This document shows positions 1 to 7,375 of a DNA stretch of 50,122 nt, one piece after another. Numbering within the stretch: position 1 is the first letter of the stretch; each line of letters begins with the position of its first letter. Below the pieces are notes generated by a model. The model ran no database searches. It saw only the letters and a program-made list of their open reading frames with translations, and was not told the origin of the DNA. The DNA is from Oribacterium sp. NK2B42 (lineage in GTDB: Bacteria > Bacillota > Clostridia > Lachnospirales > Lachnospiraceae): contig NZ_KE384189.1 in assembly GCF_000424445.1 (NCBI RefSeq), forward strand, positions 1 to 50,122, read 5' to 3'. Both the position numbers and the translations under genes were made by a program.

Positions 1-140
1 TGAAGCTGATCAAAATAGCTGCAAAAGTAGTTCGATCAGCAAGATACATGGTATTCAAACTCTGTAGCAGTTGTCCATATCAGGAAGAGTTCATTGAGAC
101 ACTTTCAAACATCAGGCAACTTCAAGTTGAGTTGGAATAG
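1..140 (+). pseudogene. C-terminal end of an IS1380-like transposase (cut by window edge)
   Basis: The open frame entering from the left edge (codons from base 3) encodes about 45 residues, beginning KLIKIAAKVVRSARYMVFKL and ending IRQLQVELE before a TAG stop at 138-140. The pattern of a helix rich in K/R followed by VVRSARY...F and a short charged tail resembles the C-terminus of DDE transposases of the IS1380 family. The catalytic residues lie outside the window, so intactness cannot be judged and the pseudogene label only reflects the missing 5' part. A 9-bp inverted repeat (280-288/301-309) lies beyond the stop and may be near the end of the element. The assignment rests on recalled family appearance. 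Confidence 0.5.
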
Positions 141-533
141 CAACTTAGTGGAACTTTGACAGCTTAAAAGGATTTCTTTCCAACGATTACGGGATTTTTG
201 CGCCCTTTTTTCGGTAGATAACTGTTGATTCTTTTAAGGTTGTTTTTAAAATTATCCGCAGAGGCTAAATTGAGTGAACTTATACCTCCGTGAATAATTC
301 AGGTATAAGATGAAGAAGCTGTATGTGATTGATTTAATGCAGTCAGGATAAAAAATGAAAAGCAACGGGATTAAGGAAAATTCTATATTCCGTAGCTTTT
401 TTGCTGCCAAAGAGTTGTATAATAAAGTAAATAAATGAACAAAGACTTTAGGCTGACTGACCAGCTGAGAGTTCTTTGTTCAAATGTGAAAAAGTATGTT
501 GCGGAAAAACGTGACTGACAGAAAGGAAAAAAT
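141..533. other. Intergenic region after the transposase tail
   Basis: No convincing gene. It holds an inverted repeat CTTATACCT/AGGTATAAG (280-309), possibly the IS end; a terminator-like hairpin (359-402) with arms AGCAACGG and CCGTAGCT running into six T; and a stem GAACAAAGA/TCTTTGTTC (437-481) in the leader of the next gene. The ribosome site for that gene is GAAAGGAAAAAAT just before 534. Confidence 0.6.
359..402 (+). terminator. Intrinsic terminator-like hairpin
   Basis: Arms AGCAACGG (361-368) and CCGTAGCT (390-397), each with one unpaired A, are followed by a T run to 402. It would end transcripts coming from the transposase side. Confidence 0.5.
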
Positions 534-926
534 ATGCAGAGAGCAGAAAAGTTTTTAAAGGAAGCAGGAACCTATTATCTTGCAACAGTTGAGGGAGATC
601 AGCCCAGAGTAAGACCCTTCGGGACAGCAAACATTTTCGATGGAAAGCTGTACATCCAGACAGGAAAGAAGAAGGATGTTTCAAAGCAGATTCACAAAAA
701 TCCAAAGGTTGAGCTTTGCGCCTTCAAGGATGGCACCTGGCTTAGAATAGCTGGCGAGCTTGTTTCTGATGACAGACGTGAGGCAAAGCAGGCAATGCTT
801 GATGCATATCCCTCACTTCAGGGTATGTATTCCGCTGATGATGACAACACAGAGGTGCTCTACCTCAAGGATGCAACAGCAACCTACTGTTCATTTACAG
901 CAGCTCCGGAAGTTGAAAAGTTCTAA
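534..926 (+). CDS. Pyridoxamine 5'-phosphate oxidase-like flavin-binding protein
   Basis: 130 residues, the usual size of a single FMN-binding split-barrel domain. It opens with a helix (AEKFLKEAGTYYLATVEG) and the strand pair typical of the family, then QPRVRPFGTANIFDGKLYIQ, where the R/P-rich loop normally contacts the flavin phosphate, and a KNPKVELCAF strand followed by a GTWLRIAGEL strand. Family members bind FMN or F420 and act as small oxidoreductases or NimA-like nitroreductases; the substrate here cannot be told from sequence. The gene stands alone, with a purine-rich ribosome site 6 bases upstream and a terminator immediately after the stop, so it is probably monocistronic. Confidence 0.85.
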   Translation: MQRAEKFLKEAGTYYLATVEGDQPRVRPFGTANIFDGKLYIQTGKKKDVSKQIHKNPKVELCAFKDGTWLRIAGELVSDDRREAKQAMLDAYPSLQGMYSADDDNTEVLYLKDATATYCSFTAAPEVEKF

Positions 927-942
927 TTTTATAAAGCAATGA

Positions 943-983
943 AAAGCCGTTTGCGGTCGAGAGGCCTGCAGCCGGCTTTTTTT
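943..983 (+). terminator. Intrinsic terminator of the flavin protein gene
   Basis: AAAGCCG (943-949) pairs with CGGCTTT (973-979), with further pairing inside, followed by a T run to 983. Confidence 0.75.
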
Positions 984-1006
984 AAGAGACTGAATAACAA
1001 TTTAAG

Positions 1007-1043
1007 TTCAGCCGGGAACTGCCCTATTTATGTCCCGGCTGAA
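1007..1043. terminator. GC-rich hairpin, possible second terminator
   Basis: Perfect 11-bp stem TTCAGCCGGGA (1007-1017) / TCCCGGCTGAA (1033-1043) with a 15-nt loop. There is no strong T run on either side, so its role is uncertain. Confidence 0.45.
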
Positions 1044-1201
1044 TTGCTATGAATGACCACTTGCGGGTTTCTCTTTGCAGAATAATCCCTTATCGACAGC
1101 AAAGTCAAACTATGGTAAAATACCTCGGTATCTTTAAGAAAAGAATAAGCGAATGCAGTGTACAGGATGTAGGTATTCGCCTGAACCAGGAGGTTTTATA
1201 T

Positions 1202-1966
1202 ATGGCAGATTATACAGAGAGAGCCAATGAAGAGTTCGTTGAGGCTATCACCAGGATCAAGGAATCAAAGGGCGCAGATAAGGAAGCAAATGAGAAAGTT
1301 ACAGAGCTTCTTTTAAACGGCACAGCACAGTTCCTTATGCCGGTAATGATCACAGATGAGCCCGCAAAGGAAAGAAAGATTCTTTACGGAGTTATAGCTG
1401 GCAAGGACGGTCAGCCCTTCTACATGCTTTTTACAAGCAAGCAGAAGATCAAAGAGTGGAACAAGGAAGGCAGGAAAATAAAGACTGTTACACATACCTT
1501 TGAGGAAGCTGCAAACAAAGCGGTTGGAGATCCGAGAATCTTTGGATTTGTAATCAATCCTATGACAGACGACTTTATCATCGGCCGTGCAGTTATTCAG
1601 GGGCTTCTTACAAAAGTGAACGGAAAGGCTTTTGGTCTTGAAGGTGAGAAGGTCAATGAAGATGAGGATGTAACCTTCAAGGATGTCCGTGAGGATGAGG
1701 TTACGGAAGAGCTTAAGTCTTCTCTTACAGAATTCTGCGAGAAAAATGATGATATCATAAAGGTTTACCTCAGAGATATGATTAGAAACGGACACCTTGA
1801 TTATGTTCTTGTTGTTTATCATACCGGCTCTATGGACGATGTATTCCCTGAAATCATGGAGGTTTGCAAGGCACATTCACATGGCAGAAGTGTGGCACTT
1901 CTTTCAGCCAAGGCACCTGTCGCATCAAAGGCCACCAACGGCGCAGAACCGTTTTTCATGAAATAA
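1202..1966 (+). CDS. SseB-like protein
   Basis: 254 residues from the ATG at 1202, which follows AGGAGG at 1189-1194. An upstream in-frame start at 1049 has no ribosome site and adds an unlike N-terminus, so it is rejected. Residues 40-150 carry the SseB N-terminal pattern: LMPVMI, a strand with YGVIAGKDGQPFYMLFTSKQKIKEW, and FGFVINPMTDDFIIGRAVIQGLL. The last 80 residues fit the SseB C-terminal domain (KVYLRDMIRNGHLDYVLVVY...). SseB was named for serine sensitivity in E. coli; its molecular role is not settled, and related domains occur in type III and VII secretion contexts. No signal peptide or membrane segment. It precedes the SCIFF locus but has its own leader, so a functional link is not implied. 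Confidence 0.8.
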   Translation: MADYTERANEEFVEAITRIKESKGADKEANEKVTELLLNGTAQFLMPVMITDEPAKERKILYGVIAGKDGQPFYMLFTSKQKIKEWNKEGRKIKTVTHTFEEAANKAVGDPRIFGFVINPMTDDFIIGRAVIQGLLTKVNGKAFGLEGEKVNEDEDVTFKDVREDEVTEELKSSLTEFCEKNDDIIKVYLRDMIRNGHLDYVLVVYHTGSMDDVFPEIMEVCKAHSHGRSVALLSAKAPVASKATNGAEPFFMK

Positions 1967-1988
1967 TACATTGATGGAATGTGTTTTT

Positions 1989-2018
1989 CTTGACAAAGGT
2001 GTAGTTTGACTAGTAATA
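1989..2018 (+). promoter_or_regulatory. Predicted sigma-A promoter for the SCIFF locus
   Basis: TTGACA (1989-1994) lies 18 bases ahead of TAATAT (2013-2018), about 50 bases upstream of the peptide start. A second pair (TTGACT at 2005-2010, TATACT at 2026-2031) is badly spaced and less likely. Confidence 0.5.
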
Positions 2019-2068
2019 TTTTTCTATATACTTTATTATAAGTAATCACTTAAGAAAGAGGTGTTAAT

Positions 2069-2215
2069 ATGAAGCATATCATGACATTAGATACCAGAGA
2101 CATGAAGAGATCAGAAGAGAAGGGCGGATGCGGTGAGTGCCAGACATCCTGCCAGTCAGCTTGCAAGACAAGCTGCGGTATTGCTAACCAGCAGTGCGAG
2201 AACGAGAACGCTTGA
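2069..2215 (+). CDS. scfA: SCIFF ranthipeptide precursor (six cysteines in forty-five residues)
   Basis: A 48-residue peptide that starts MKHIMTLDTRD and carries the hallmark core CGECQTSCQSACKTSC followed by one more Cys. The six cysteines are at 21, 24, 28, 32, 36 and 43. The ribosome site GAGGTG is 6 bases upstream. SCIFF peptides are near-universal in Clostridia and are modified by a dedicated radical SAM enzyme that links cysteine sulfurs to the gamma carbons of downstream residues such as Thr (ranthipeptide thioethers). The maturase is encoded 222 bases downstream. The terminator between the two would favour excess peptide over enzyme. The fate and role of mature SCIFF are not well understood; quorum-like signalling has been proposed. 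Confidence 0.96.
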   Translation: MKHIMTLDTRDMKRSEEKGGCGECQTSCQSACKTSCGIANQQCENENA

Positions 2216-2230
2216 TTTTCAGATCCGCAA

Positions 2231-2263
2231 AGCCGGGGCGATTTAAGCCCCGGCTCTTTTTCT
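2231..2263 (+). terminator. Terminator/attenuator between scfA and scfB
   Basis: Perfect 9-bp stem AGCCGGGGC (2231-2239) / GCCCCGGCT (2247-2255), 7-nt loop, then CTTTTTCT. It lies between the peptide and maturase genes and probably lets only part of the transcripts reach scfB. Confidence 0.85.
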
Positions 2264-2436
2264 GTATAAAGCCGGGTTAATAGCATTTGCAAACTGAACA
2301 CTTGCAGATTCTGACAATGCAATGCATTGAGTACGCCGGTGATTGTAGTCTTATGATGAATGAACCATACCAATCTGATAATGAATATCAGATAATAATG
2401 TTCCAAATACAGTATTGACAGGAGATTTAGAAATAA

Positions 2437-3846
2437 ATGATTCACCAGTATAAAATGAACGGTTACAACATTGTCCTTGATATTTACAGCGCAAGCGTAC
2501 ATGTGACCGACGATCTTGCATATGATGCCATCAGGCTGTTGGATGAGGGAAAGTCCGAGGATGAAGCAAAAACTTCGCTCAAGGCAATGCATCAGGAGGC
2601 TTCCGAGGAAGACATCGATGATACTTTTTCAGATATTCGGGAGTTAAAGGACAACGGTAAGCTTTTCACTGAGGATGTTTATGAAAAGGCTGCCGGCTAT
2701 TTGAAAAAGCAGACAACGGTTGTAAAAGCTCTTTGTCTTCTCGTGGCTCATACCTGTAACCTTAACTGCAGCTACTGCTTCGCTTCCCAGGGAAAGTTCA
2801 AGGGTGATGAAGGTCTCATGAGTTTTGAGACAGCTAAGAGGGCAATTGATTTTCTGGTTGAGAATTCCGGAAGACGCCGTAATCTTGAGGTAGACTTTTT
2901 CGGTGGAGAGCCTCTTGTGAACTTCGAAGTCTGCAAGAAGACTGTTGAGTATGCGAGATCCATCGAGAAGCAGCACAACAAGAATTTCCGTTTCACTCTC
3001 ACAACCAACGGTGTCAATGTTACTGACGAAGTTATCGAGTGGGCCAACAAGGAGTGCTACAACGTGGTTCTTTCTCTCGACGGCCGCAAGGAGGTTAATG
3101 ACAGATTCCGCGTGAACCTCGCAGGCAAGGGCTCCTATGACCGCATCGTGCCGAACTTCCAGAAGTTTGTTAAGGCAAGAGGCGATAAGAACTACTACAT
3201 GAGAGGCACCTTCTCTCACTTCAATACCGATTTCACCAATGATATATTCCACATGGCAGATGATCTTGGCTTTACAGAACTTTCAATGGAACCTGTAGTT
3301 ACGGATCCTTCAAGTCCAAGCGCGCTTACAGAAGAAGATCTTCCGGTACTTTATGAGCAGTACGAGCTCCTTGCCAAGGACATGATCCGCAGAGAGAAGG
3401 ATGGCAAGCCTATAACATTCTACCACTACATGATAGACCTTGAGCACGGCCCATGTATCTACAAGAGAGTATCCGGCTGCGGTTCAGGAACAGAGTACAT
3501 GGCAGTAACTGCCTGGGGCGACCTTTATCCATGCCACCAGTTTGTAAACGATCCTGAGTACAAGCTCGGTAATGTCTTCGACGGCGTAGATCGTCAGGAT
3601 CTTGTAAATGCATTTAAGGAGTGCAATGTTTATTCACGCCCCGAGTGCGGAAAATGCTGGGCAAGAATGTACTGCGCAGGCGGATGCTCTGCAAATGCTC
3701 TTCACGCAACAGGAGACATTAAGGGCGTATATGAGTACGGCTGCAAGCTGTTCCGTAAGCGTATGGAATGTGCACTTATGCTGAAGATTGCTGAGGCTGA
3801 GATGATGCAGGAGCAGAAGAATGGAGAAGAGACAGAATCTGTATAA
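2437..3846 (+). CDS. scfB: SCIFF maturase, radical SAM/SPASM thioether-forming enzyme
   Basis: 469 residues, standard for this family. It begins MIHQYKMNGYNIVLDIYSAS, the conserved SCIFF maturase start, with a precursor-binding (RRE-like) N-terminal region of about 90 residues. The radical SAM motif CNLNCSYC places the 4Fe-4S ligands at Cys107, Cys111 and Cys114. The GGEP motif (FFGGEPLVNFE) follows. The C-terminal SPASM region has the expected cysteines in CGSGTEYMAVTAWGDLYPC, PECGKCWARMYCAGGC and a late YGCKLF, which bind two auxiliary clusters. It acts on the ScfA peptide in the cytosol. The start at 2437 follows AGGAGA. The 3' end overlaps the next gene by 26 bases. Confidence 0.96.
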   Translation: MIHQYKMNGYNIVLDIYSASVHVTDDLAYDAIRLLDEGKSEDEAKTSLKAMHQEASEEDIDDTFSDIRELKDNGKLFTEDVYEKAAGYLKKQTTVVKALCLLVAHTCNLNCSYCFASQGKFKGDEGLMSFETAKRAIDFLVENSGRRRNLEVDFFGGEPLVNFEVCKKTVEYARSIEKQHNKNFRFTLTTNGVNVTDEVIEWANKECYNVVLSLDGRKEVNDRFRVNLAGKGSYDRIVPNFQKFVKARGDKNYYMRGTFSHFNTDFTNDIFHMADDLGFTELSMEPVVTDPSSPSALTEEDLPVLYEQYELLAKDMIRREKDGKPITFYHYMIDLEHGPCIYKRVSGCGSGTEYMAVTAWGDLYPCHQFVNDPEYKLGNVFDGVDRQDLVNAFKECNVYSRPECGKCWARMYCAGGCSANALHATGDIKGVYEYGCKLFRKRMECALMLKIAEAEMMQEQKNGEETESV

Positions 3847-5344
3847 GGATTTAAGTCATTATCTTGAAAAGGGGTTGTATCCCTTTCATATGCCGGGGCA
3901 TAAGAGGAATGTGGATTTCATAAGAAATCCGATTTCTTTTGATATGACCGAAGTATCCGGAACCGATGATCTTCATCACCCGGAGGGGATATTGAAAGCA
4001 TCCATGGAGCGGACAGCCCGGGTTTTCGGTGCAGACAGAACCTGGTATATGGTTAACGGCAGCACCTGCGGAAACCTTGCGGGGATAAGCAGTATCTGCC
4101 CTTTGAACGGAGAACTGATCGTGGCGAGAAATTGCCATAGATCGGTTTTTCATGCATTAGAGCTTAGAAATATCACACCACACTGGGTATATCCCGGATT
4201 CGATGAGAAATTCGGAATACTTACCGACATATCTCCGGATTCGGTAAGAGAGCTATTGGAAAAGTACCCCGAAAGCCGCGGTGTAGTCATTACAAGCCCG
4301 ACCTACGAGGGTGTAGTGTCGGACATCAAAGCCATAGCAGAAATCTGTCACAGCCACGGAGTACCCCTTTTCGTGGACGAAGCCCACGGAGCTCATTTGG
4401 GACTTGTGGAGTCAGCAGGTTTTCCGGACAGCTCAATAAAGTGCGGCGCAGATCTGGTGGTCCAGTCGGCTCATAAAACACTCATAGGACTTAACCAGAC
4501 AGCATTACTCCATCTGAAAAGTGAGCTTATAAATCCAAAGACTATCGAAAGAAACCTAGACATTTTCGAAACCTCGTCACCTTCCTACATCCTGATGCTG
4601 TCTCTGGATGCCTGCACGGAAATGATCCTTGAAAAAGGCGAAGAAGTTTTCTCAGGATGGTCACACATGCTCGCCGCTTTTGATGAAGGAATAAAAGGAT
4701 TACGGTATTTCAAAGTCCTTTGTCACGGAGATGACTGCTTGAACAATCATGATTTCTTTTCTTTTGATAAGAGCAAGACACTCATCAATTTCAGTAACAC
4801 ACATTTTTCCGGAGACAGCCTTACAGAACTTTTACGAGAGAAGTATCATTTTGAATTCGAAATGCAGCAAGGTAAAAACCTCCTCGCCATGACCGGCCCC
4901 GGCGACGAAGAAGCTGCCCTTATTCGACTTGCGGAAGCATTAAAAGAACTGGATAGGGAAGAAGACGATTTCAGGCAGAAAAATCCTGAAGTAAACCATT
5001 CTACCTGCATATTGAAGGATTCTCAAGAAGATCTATCTGCTGGCTTGATGACGGGTTCCAACGAGGATATTTCTATCTGCTGGCTTATTGCTTCCGAACA
5101 GGTCACAACCCTTCAGGAGGCAACTGAAGCAGAAGCTGAAGAAGTTGCTTTTACCGATGCCGAGGACAGAATTTCAGCGGAATATGTTTATTGCTATCCA
5201 CCCGGAATTCCGATAGTAGTTCCGGGAGAAAGATTGACAGCAGAGAAGATAAACAGACTTAAAAAAATAAGTCGGGAAGGATACGACTTTCACTTCGCCG
5301 GATTCTCAAAGAACCAAGGGATTATTTATTGCACAAAAGATTAG
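3821..5344 (+). CDS. PLP-dependent Orn/Lys/Arg decarboxylase family protein
   Basis: 507 residues, fold-type I, of the short (SpeA/YaaO-like) branch. Motifs: HMPGHKRN at 23-30; EVSGTDDLHHPEG at 44-56; GSTCGN near 80; DEAHGAHLG at 186-194, whose Asp contacts the pyridine nitrogen; and SAHKTL with the Schiff-base Lys at 219. The C-terminal domain ends in a CYPPGIPIVVPGE motif common to the family. The start lies inside scfB, with AGGAGC ahead of the ATG, so translation is coupled to the maturase. Substrate (arginine, lysine or ornithine) cannot be read from sequence. Co-expression with the maturase may just be operon economy, although an amine product could also belong to the SCIFF pathway. Confidence 0.9.
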   Translation: MEKRQNLYKDLSHYLEKGLYPFHMPGHKRNVDFIRNPISFDMTEVSGTDDLHHPEGILKASMERTARVFGADRTWYMVNGSTCGNLAGISSICPLNGELIVARNCHRSVFHALELRNITPHWVYPGFDEKFGILTDISPDSVRELLEKYPESRGVVITSPTYEGVVSDIKAIAEICHSHGVPLFVDEAHGAHLGLVESAGFPDSSIKCGADLVVQSAHKTLIGLNQTALLHLKSELINPKTIERNLDIFETSSPSYILMLSLDACTEMILEKGEEVFSGWSHMLAAFDEGIKGLRYFKVLCHGDDCLNNHDFFSFDKSKTLINFSNTHFSGDSLTELLREKYHFEFEMQQGKNLLAMTGPGDEEAALIRLAEALKELDREEDDFRQKNPEVNHSTCILKDSQEDLSAGLMTGSNEDISICWLIASEQVTTLQEATEAEAEEVAFTDAEDRISAEYVYCYPPGIPIVVPGERLTAEKINRLKKISREGYDFHFAGFSKNQGIIYCTKD

Positions 5345-5365
5345 CAGGACAAGAGTTTTTCTTCA

Positions 5366-5412
5366 TAAGTCAAAAATATCGAGCTCCGGTCTTGATTTCA
5401 TAAATAATATCC
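5366..5412. repeat. Left-flank copy of the 54-bp repeat, inverted relative to 7214-7375
   Basis: Bases from about 5366 (AAGTCAAAAATATCGAGCTC) match the reverse complement of the units at 7214-7375; read in frame they give KSKISSSGLDFINNILS, like the SKILRSELDPYRILS of the other side. The IS605-type element sits between the inverted copies. Confidence 0.5.
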
Positions 5413-5422
5413 TTTCGGTTTC

Positions 5423-5455
5423 GTGGGCGGAAACCCACTGCCCTTGGGCGGTGGG
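5423..5455. repeat. Left-end hairpins of the IS605-type element
   Basis: Two mutually exclusive hairpins share the CCCAC at 5434-5438: one with GTGGG at 5423-5427, the other with GTGGG at 5451-5455 enclosing GCCC/GGGC. Such imperfect single-strand hairpins are what TnpA dimers recognise. Confidence 0.55.
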
Positions 5456-5479
5456 AGGAGCCTTGTAAATTCGTAGCCA

Positions 5480-5648
5480 TTAACCCTGGCTTTCTATGTA
5501 CTTTTGTATAGTGGCTGATGATACTTCGCCAATACTGCAAGCAAAATATCCATCTGACCAAAATATCTTATGTTTCCAATAACACAAGAACTATATGCAC
5601 TTTAAGACTATACTTACGCCTGTTATGGCGATTGTATCTGTTATCCAT
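5480..5648 (-). pseudogene. tnpA: IS200/IS605 Y1 transposase TnpA, internally deleted
   Basis: The minus strand starts at 5648 with MDNRYNRHNRRKYSLKVHIV, a typical TnpA N-terminus, then goes out of frame into WKHKIFWSDGYFACSIGEVS and SATIQKYIESQG before TAA (5482-5480). The last block is the canonical TnpA C-terminus and includes the presumed catalytic Tyr of QKYIESQ. The roughly 80-90 middle residues, including the HUH metal-binding motif, are missing and the two ends are in different frames. The gene therefore cannot make an active transposase. It begins 3 bases after the stop of the 68-codon ORF upstream. Confidence 0.85.
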
Positions 5649-5651
5649 GAC

Positions 5652-5858
5652 CTATTCCACGACAAGAGTAATGTCGTACTTATGCATAAAGTTATTCAAG
5701 TCTTGAATGCTGGCACACCAATCACTGCGCTCTACTGTAAGAGAATGCATATCCATAACAACTGCAGAATACCGTCCATTATTTTCTTTTACTCGTAGTA
5801 CATGTTTCTGAGATATAGGAATTCCTGTATCTACGCCATAGTACTTAATTTGAGTCAT
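5652..5858 (-). CDS. Small ORF upstream of tnpA, function unknown
   Basis: 68 residues, MTQIKYYGVDTGIPISQKH...VVMDMHSLTVERSDW...HKYDITLVVE. I do not recognise it. It is in the same frame as the TnpA start, separated by TAG-GTC-ATG, so it would be translationally coupled to tnpA. It has a plausible ribosome site (AAAGAG) and starts just inside the AT-rich region between the divergent genes. No membrane segment and a mixed alpha/beta look. It could be an accessory protein of this IS subgroup, or the N-terminal part of an ancestral fusion with TnpA that gained a stop. Confidence 0.45.
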   Translation of the reverse strand: MTQIKYYGVDTGIPISQKHVLRVKENNGRYSAVVMDMHSLTVERSDWCASIQDLNNFMHKYDITLVVE

Positions 5859-5883
5859 TGAAATCTCTTTGCAAACAATTGAC

Positions 5884-5920
5884 TTTCACTAATAATTATT
5901 ATATCATATATTTAGTGAAA
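5884..5920. promoter_or_regulatory. Divergent promoter region with inverted repeat inside the IS
   Basis: TTTCACTAA (5884-5892) and TTAGTGAAA (5912-5920) bracket a very AT-rich core, with TATAAT-like hexamers readable on both strands. It separates the minus-strand ORF/tnpA from tnpB and probably drives both. Confidence 0.4.
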
Positions 5921-5937
5921 TAACAATGAGGTACATT

Positions 5938-7077
5938 ATGGAACAGATGACAGTCACGGCTAAAATTCAGATATCCGTTAGTGCAGACAATAAGGTTCTA
6001 CTTGATAAAACCATGTCTGTTTATTCTGATGCCTGTAATTTTGTATCTGAATATGTGTTCCGTACTCATGACTTAAAACAGCTTTCACTTAACAAGGTTC
6101 TGTATTCTACACTCCGAGAGAAGTTTGGACTCAAATCTCAGATGGCTCAGTCTGTGTTTAAGACCGTCATCGCAAGATACAAGACCATCCTCGAAAATCA
6201 GAAAGAGTGGATTCGGCCATCCTTCAAAAAGCCACAGTATGACCTTGTATGGAACAGAGATTATTCTCTTACGCAAAACTGCTTTTCAGTAAACACGCTG
6301 AATGGACGTGTTAAGTTGCCCTATTTCGCTGAAGGCATGACAAAATACTTTGACCACGACATCTATAAGTTTGGAACTGCCAAGCTCGTAAATAAGCACG
6401 GAAAATATTTTTTACATATCCCTGTTACTTATGATATCGAAGAAAGTAATATCTCCGATATCTGTAACGTTGTAGGTATTGATAGAGGTATCAACTTTGT
6501 TGTTGCCACTTATGATAGTAAGCACAAGTCAAACTTTGTAAGTGGAAAGTCCATTAAGCAGAAACGCGCTCACTATTCTAAACTTCGTAAAGAACTCCAA
6601 ATGCGTCAGACTCCATCATCAAGACGTAGACTCAAAGCTATCGGTCAGCGAGAAAACCGTTGGATGCAGGATGTTAACCACCAGGTATCAAAGGCACTCG
6701 TTGAATCCAATCCGAAGCATTCGCTCTTTGTTCTTGAAGATTTGTCAGGTGTCCGTAATGCCACAGAACGTGTCAGGACTAAAGACCGCTATGTTTCTGT
6801 ATCATGGTCCTTCTATGACCTTGAACAGAAACTTATCTATAAGGCTAAACAGAATCAGTCTACTGTTATTAAGGTTGACCCTCGTTATACGAGCCAGTGC
6901 TGTCCTGTATGTGGACACGTTGAAAAAGCCAATCGTGATAAGAAGATGCATCTGTTTACTTGTAAGAACTGTGGCTATAAATCTAACGATGACCGCATTG
7001 GAGCTATGAATCTGTACCGCATGGGAATAAACTATCTCGAAGATAGTCAAGTACCTGATACAGTTACTGCAGAGTAA
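5938..7077 (+). CDS. tnpB: TnpB (IS605 OrfB), RNA-guided nuclease of the Cas12 ancestry group
   Basis: 379 residues from the ATG at 5938, chosen over ATG 5926 because GAGG lies 7 bases before it. The RuvC-like catalytic set is present: Asp182 in GIDRG, Glu267 in VLEDL, and Asp352 in DDRIGAMN. Four zinc ligands are seen in CCPVCGH and CKNCGY. Length is normal, so the protein looks active. TnpB proteins cut double-stranded DNA next to a short transposon-associated motif using an omega/reRNA that overlaps the 3' end of tnpB and the right end of the element, which helps the IS persist after excision. The guide would be the bases just past 7213. Confidence 0.93.
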   Translation: MEQMTVTAKIQISVSADNKVLLDKTMSVYSDACNFVSEYVFRTHDLKQLSLNKVLYSTLREKFGLKSQMAQSVFKTVIARYKTILENQKEWIRPSFKKPQYDLVWNRDYSLTQNCFSVNTLNGRVKLPYFAEGMTKYFDHDIYKFGTAKLVNKHGKYFLHIPVTYDIEESNISDICNVVGIDRGINFVVATYDSKHKSNFVSGKSIKQKRAHYSKLRKELQMRQTPSSRRRLKAIGQRENRWMQDVNHQVSKALVESNPKHSLFVLEDLSGVRNATERVRTKDRYVSVSWSFYDLEQKLIYKAKQNQSTVIKVDPRYTSQCCPVCGHVEKANRDKKMHLFTCKNCGYKSNDDRIGAMNLYRMGINYLEDSQVPDTVTAE

Positions 7078-7213
7078 ATCTTTGTCGTAAGGGGCGGTGT
7101 CAACCGTCCCATGATGCGACCCCACGGAAGTTACACCGACAAAATGTAGGAGTTATTGCAACGAACTACAGGGGAGTCGCAAGCCACGTACCTTTAGGCG
7201 CGTGGTAGTTGAC
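7078..7213 (+). ncRNA. Putative omega (re) RNA scaffold overlapping the IS right end
   Basis: Downstream of tnpB lies 136 nt of non-coding, hairpin-rich sequence (GGGGCGGTG...CAACCGTCCC near 7091-7111, and the right-end hairpin 7183-7206) ending TAGTTGAC. In the IS605 group this segment gives the guide RNA scaffold, with the guide taken from the flank starting at 7214. Existence is inferred from position and family knowledge. Confidence 0.5.
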
Positions 7214-7375
7214 ATCCGATAATATCCGATATGGGTCAAGCTCGGACCTTAATATTTTTGACTTCAAATCCAGTAACGACTGATATGGGTCAAGCCCAGA
7301 TGGTAATGTTTTTGACTTCAAACCCGGTAATAACTTATAAGAGTCAAACTCGGAGCTAGATATTGTTGACCTCAT
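7214..7375. repeat. Degenerate 54-bp tandem repeats (three units)
   Basis: TTGAC...GGGTCAAGC-type units begin at 7258, 7312 and 7366 (54-bp spacing), with a first unit truncated by the IS at 7213 (49 bases to the next). On the minus strand each unit is 18 codons: SKTLPSGLDPYQSLLDLK and SKILRSELDPYRILSDVN are neighbours. The in-frame period suggests a decayed repeat protein or a repeat that tolerates translation. An inverted copy lies left of the IS at 5366-5412. Confidence 0.65.

Larger units (their letters stand above)
5413..7213. mobile_element. IS605-type element (tnpA remnant, tnpB intact)
   Basis: Divergent arrangement LE - tnpA (minus) - tnpB (plus) - RE, as in IS605 and ISDra2. The left end carries subterminal hairpins: GTGGG/CCCAC (5423-5438) and CCCAC-T-GCCC-TT-GGGC-G-GTGGG (5434-5455). 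The right end has a hairpin with CCACG (7184-7188) / CGTGG (7201-7205) and the tail TAGTTGAC. The right boundary at 7213 is supported because the flanking 54-bp repeat unit is 5 nt short there. The left boundary is approximate. Because tnpA is gutted, transposition would need a TnpA supplied in trans. Confidence 0.75.

Noticed and set aside
1313-1876. 187-codon minus-strand frame opposite the SseB-like gene
   Set aside because: Cysteine/leucine-rich shadow with no family resemblance; the plus strand has a clear SseB match and ribosome site.
2050-2592. 180-codon minus-strand frame over the SCIFF peptide gene
   Set aside because: It covers scfA, its terminator and the start of scfB on the other strand; no recognisable domain.
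5518-5798. Plus-strand frames opposite the tnpA region
   Set aside because: They are antisense shadows; the minus strand carries the recognisable TnpA ends.
7166-7375. Minus-strand 69-codon frame with SKxLxSxLDPY repeats
   Set aside because: It runs through the right end of the IS and has no ribosome site; treated as a decayed repeat, not a gene.
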